DNA of 64,000 nucleotides from CALMFG01 sp963666035 (lineage in GTDB: Bacteria > Bacillota > Clostridia > Christensenellales > CALMFG01): contig CAXXJI010000007.1 of NCBI GenBank assembly GCA_963666035.2, forward strand, positions 186,001 to 250,000, given 5' to 3'. Position numbers and translations under genes: made by a program. Below the pieces are notes generated by a model. The model had not been told where the DNA came from, did no database searches, and saw only the letters and a list, made by a program, of their open reading frames with translations. This document shows positions 62,296 through 64,000 of this stretch, in pieces (positions within the stretch are counted from its first letter, which is position 1; each line of letters begins with the position of its first letter).

Positions 62296-62481
62296 TTGAC
62301 TGCAGTAATGACTGCAGTAGCGATAAACTTAGAAGGACTTAGATCAACTCAGAAGGACGGGTTAAACACGATTTAGGACTTAGAAGGACTTAGATAAACC
62401 TATAAGAGCTTGACTCGTGGAATTGGAAATCGTGTTTCCGTGATGAGCGTAACGAGGGTTCAAATCCCTTCCTCTCTGCCA
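62296..62481 (+). repeat. 186-bp direct repeat DR2 with tRNA-Ser 3' end (att copy 3)
   Basis: Same length and layout as DR1. Its variable-arm sequence (CCGTGATGAGCG) is closer to the genuine tRNA-Ser than that of DR1. It closes the HEAT/radical SAM module; DR1 to DR2 spacing is 5412 bases. Confidence 0.88.
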
Positions 62482-63130
62482 AATGAAAAACGTCGATGCA
62501 ACGCATCGGCTTTTTTTATTTTGATTGGGTGGGATTTGAAGCCTAAGAGGGCGCGAGGAGAGAAGATGGGGTGCCAGTGGCACGCCAGCCGACGAGCGAT
62601 GTGAGCGAAAGCGAGCAGGGCAATGTGATAGCATTGCAATCCCTTCCTCTGCCCAAAGGGGCACGCTGTCTGCCAAAAGAGTCGATACTTATTTGTCGGC
62701 TTTTTTTATTGGGCGGAGAACTTGAAGCCTAAGAGAGTGTGAGCCGCAAAGAAAGGGCGCAATATATTAACACTTTCAGAATAATAAAAGGAAATAATTT
62801 TAAAATATAAGCCGCGACATATAGTCTGCTTTGGAATATATGCTCGACGGCTTTTTTATTCTAAAAAAGAATTAGAAGCCGTTGTTTGTAAATAACTTGT
62901 AACGAAAATCAAAACATATAATGAAAAACAATAAATTAATATTTTAAAAAGAAATAAATATCACTATTTTTATTAAAGAACTTAAAACTGAATGAAGGGA
63001 ATATTAAATCAAAATAATATGCATTTAGTGCATATTATAAATTTTTTTGTATTTTAGGTGGCAGAATATAGCTTTTGAATCGTTATATTAGTGAGAAAAC
63101 AAAAAAATAGAAATAAATATACAAAAAGGG
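62482..63130. other. Degenerate tandem repeats and hairpins downstream of att copy 3
   Basis: No gene. A GTCGATGC/GCATCGGC hairpin with T-run (62491-62516) is followed by TTGAAGCCTAAGAGGGCGCGAG (62535). The pattern CCCTTCCTCT, CTGCCAAA, GTCGAT, TCGGCTTTTTTTATT, TTGAAGCCTAAGAG then recurs at about 62639-62740, like a decayed duplicate of the tRNA end plus its terminator. A further hairpin GCCG.CGACATATA/TATATGCTCGACGGC with T-run is at 62809-62858. The remainder (62870-63130) is very AT-rich and precedes the sigma-like gene. Confidence 0.6.
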
Positions 63131-63583
63131 ATGGGTATAGATATGGAAAAAGACAACATTAAAGCGCAGCATTCCTTTGATGCGTATTGCAAGAAAATTA
63201 TCATCAATCAAGCAAAGGATATTTGGCGATCCGAAAAGCGCATACGAAAAAAATTCAAACTATTTTCTGGTATGAGCGCACAAGAACTGGAACAGGCATT
63301 ATCAGAATCACCCGAAGAGTTTAGTACATTTATTGTCTCTGGCTTTAAGGTTTTAGTTCATGATTTTTTGTTGGTAGAAGCCATTCGACAGCTTGATGGA
63401 AAAAAGAAAACAATTATACTTCTCTATTACTTTGTTGGATACAAAGACGCAGAAATTGCACGGCTTTTCAAGATATCAAGAAGTGCGGTTCAAAAGCACA
63501 GGGCAGAAGCGATAAAGGACTTGGCAGAACATCTGGGAGAAAGCGATGAGAGTAAGGGAAATGTTGACGTTGGAAACGATTGA
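63131..63583 (+). CDS. Small sigma-70-like regulator of a conjugative element
   Basis: 150 residues. An N-terminal helical part (AYCKKIIINQAKDIWR) is followed by a region-4 HTH with LLYYFVGYKDAEIARLFKISRSAVQKHRAEAIKDL. Regulators of this size and pattern occur in Tn916/Tn1549-type integrative conjugative elements, ahead of the small HTH gene, as here. ATG 63131 (AAAAAGGG nearby) or 63143 may be used. Confidence 0.82.
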   Translation: MGIDMEKDNIKAQHSFDAYCKKIIINQAKDIWRSEKRIRKKFKLFSGMSAQELEQALSESPEEFSTFIVSGFKVLVHDFLLVEAIRQLDGKKKTIILLYYFVGYKDAEIARLFKISRSAVQKHRAEAIKDLAEHLGESDESKGNVDVGND

Positions 63584-63770
63584 ATCAGCGGTGAGTGGCG
63601 AATATGAATCGATTAACAAAGTCGTTACATATTACTCAGCATACATCAAGACGATTTGCACAAACGCTTATCAAAATTAAAACGGTATGCAATATGACCT
63701 TGATGAAGAAATGTATGAACAGATTAAAGCAAAACTGATTGAAAAAATACTGGAATTTGAATTTAGATAG
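63546..63770 (+). pseudogene. Conjugative-element helix-turn-helix gene with in-frame stop
   Basis: The frame MLTLETIESAVSGEYESINKVVTYYSAYIKTICTNAYQN stops at TAA (63678-63680) and continues in the same frame as NGMQYDLDEEMYEQIKAKLIEKILEF to TAG at 63770. Together they match the usual ~70-residue HTH protein of Tn916/Tn1549-like elements, in which a sense codon (for example AAA) would stand at the TAA. It overlaps the end of the sigma-like gene; ATG 63561 is the likelier start. A nonsense mutation, or a sequencing error, explains it. Confidence 0.7.
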
Positions 63771-64000
63771 CATCGATCTTTGAAAACTGAATAGAAAGCC
63801 TGCATACGTTTGGCTGAATGCGAGCCGACCAGAGAATGCGCCATGATAATTTGGAGCGATAAAATTCTGCTGGTCATCAGGGGAGGAAGCCTGACCGCCA
63901 AGACCATTTAGCCTTAATCATGATACACCTGTTTGCAGTATCAACGGATACTGAACAGCGCGTCCATAGGAATGGACCGGGGGTGAGCAGCCCCGTGGAA
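63771..64000 (+). ncRNA. Highly structured non-coding segment of conjugative element (partial)
   Basis: No credible frame. Five stems are visible: GACCAG-AGAAT (63827-63837) with ATTCTGCTGGTC (63864-63875); GGTCA/TGACC (63872 and 63892, alternative to the first); CAGTATC-AACG-GATACTG (63936-63953); GTCCAT-AGGA-ATGGAC (63962-63977); GGGG/CCCC (63980-63994). The GC content is higher than that of the AT-rich upstream gap. It could be a structured RNA, a ribozyme/intron start, or an oriT region; it continues beyond the window. Confidence 0.5.

Noticed and set aside
63781..63800. rRNA operon spacer (CTTTGAAAACTGAATA resembles 16S-23S spacer sequence)
   Set aside because: No rRNA sequence follows or precedes it; the context is a conjugative-element regulator and hairpins.

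Overview
The window looks like the chromosome of an anaerobic, spore-former-type Firmicute (class Clostridia). The evidence is a T-box leader and an S1-less operon style typical of low-to-moderate GC Gram-positives, a Rex redox repressor, a short-chain chromate transporter pair, VanW-family envelope proteins, a PFL/ACT (UPF0210/UPF0237) pair, a DUF1934 protein, a PrsW-like protease and frequent GGAGG ribosome binding sites. The species cannot be named from this sequence alone.

Core region (1 to about 26.9 kb). Most genes lie on the minus strand: metG-tatD-radical SAM behind a T-box(Met) leader and a strong promoter; the ACT-PFL pair; a cell-envelope block of two VanW proteins, a VanY-type D,D-carboxypeptidase lipoprotein and its catalytically degenerate paralogue; yjbQ and rex; a split chromate transporter; murA; ferritin-pyrG; a TTG-started metallo-beta-lactamase-fold hydrolase and a DUF1934 gene. 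On the plus strand are a PrsW-like protease, a secreted membrane-anchored CARDB-like protein, an ECF sigma/anti-sigma pair and an ABC exporter. The block ends at a complete tRNA-Ser(GGA).

Accessory region (27.0 to 57.07 kb). The 3' 60 bases of tRNA-Ser recur at 57010-57069 and 62422-62481, so this stretch looks like an island stacked at a tRNA-Ser attachment site, although no integrase is visible. It holds an intact IS6-family element and a catabolic locus: RbsABC-type importer, metallo-hydrolase, UbiX, LpdD-like protein, esterase, LysR and UbiD. This locus suggests import, ester cleavage and prenyl-FMN-dependent decarboxylation of an aromatic acid. It also holds two 1484-bp copies of an IS4-like element, each inserted in another IS, plus IS end remnants; a 2632-residue secreted repeat protein; a CbpA-like DnaJ protein; a PAS-GGDEF-HD-GYP protein; and a CheB-CheR-PAS fusion.

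HEAT/radical SAM module (57.07 to 62.48 kb). A 186-bp direct repeat (56884-57069 and 62296-62481) frames just two cargo genes. One is a 769-residue HEAT-repeat protein with an odd His/Cys/Trp-containing tail. The other is a 793-residue protein with two radical SAM/SPASM units in tandem. This is the best candidate for an undescribed system: probably a modification system carried as a small tRNA-associated cassette.

Right edge (62.5 to 64 kb). Degenerate repeats follow, then the entry into a Tn916/Tn1549-like conjugative element: a small sigma-like regulator, an HTH gene with an in-frame stop, and a highly structured non-coding segment that runs off the window.
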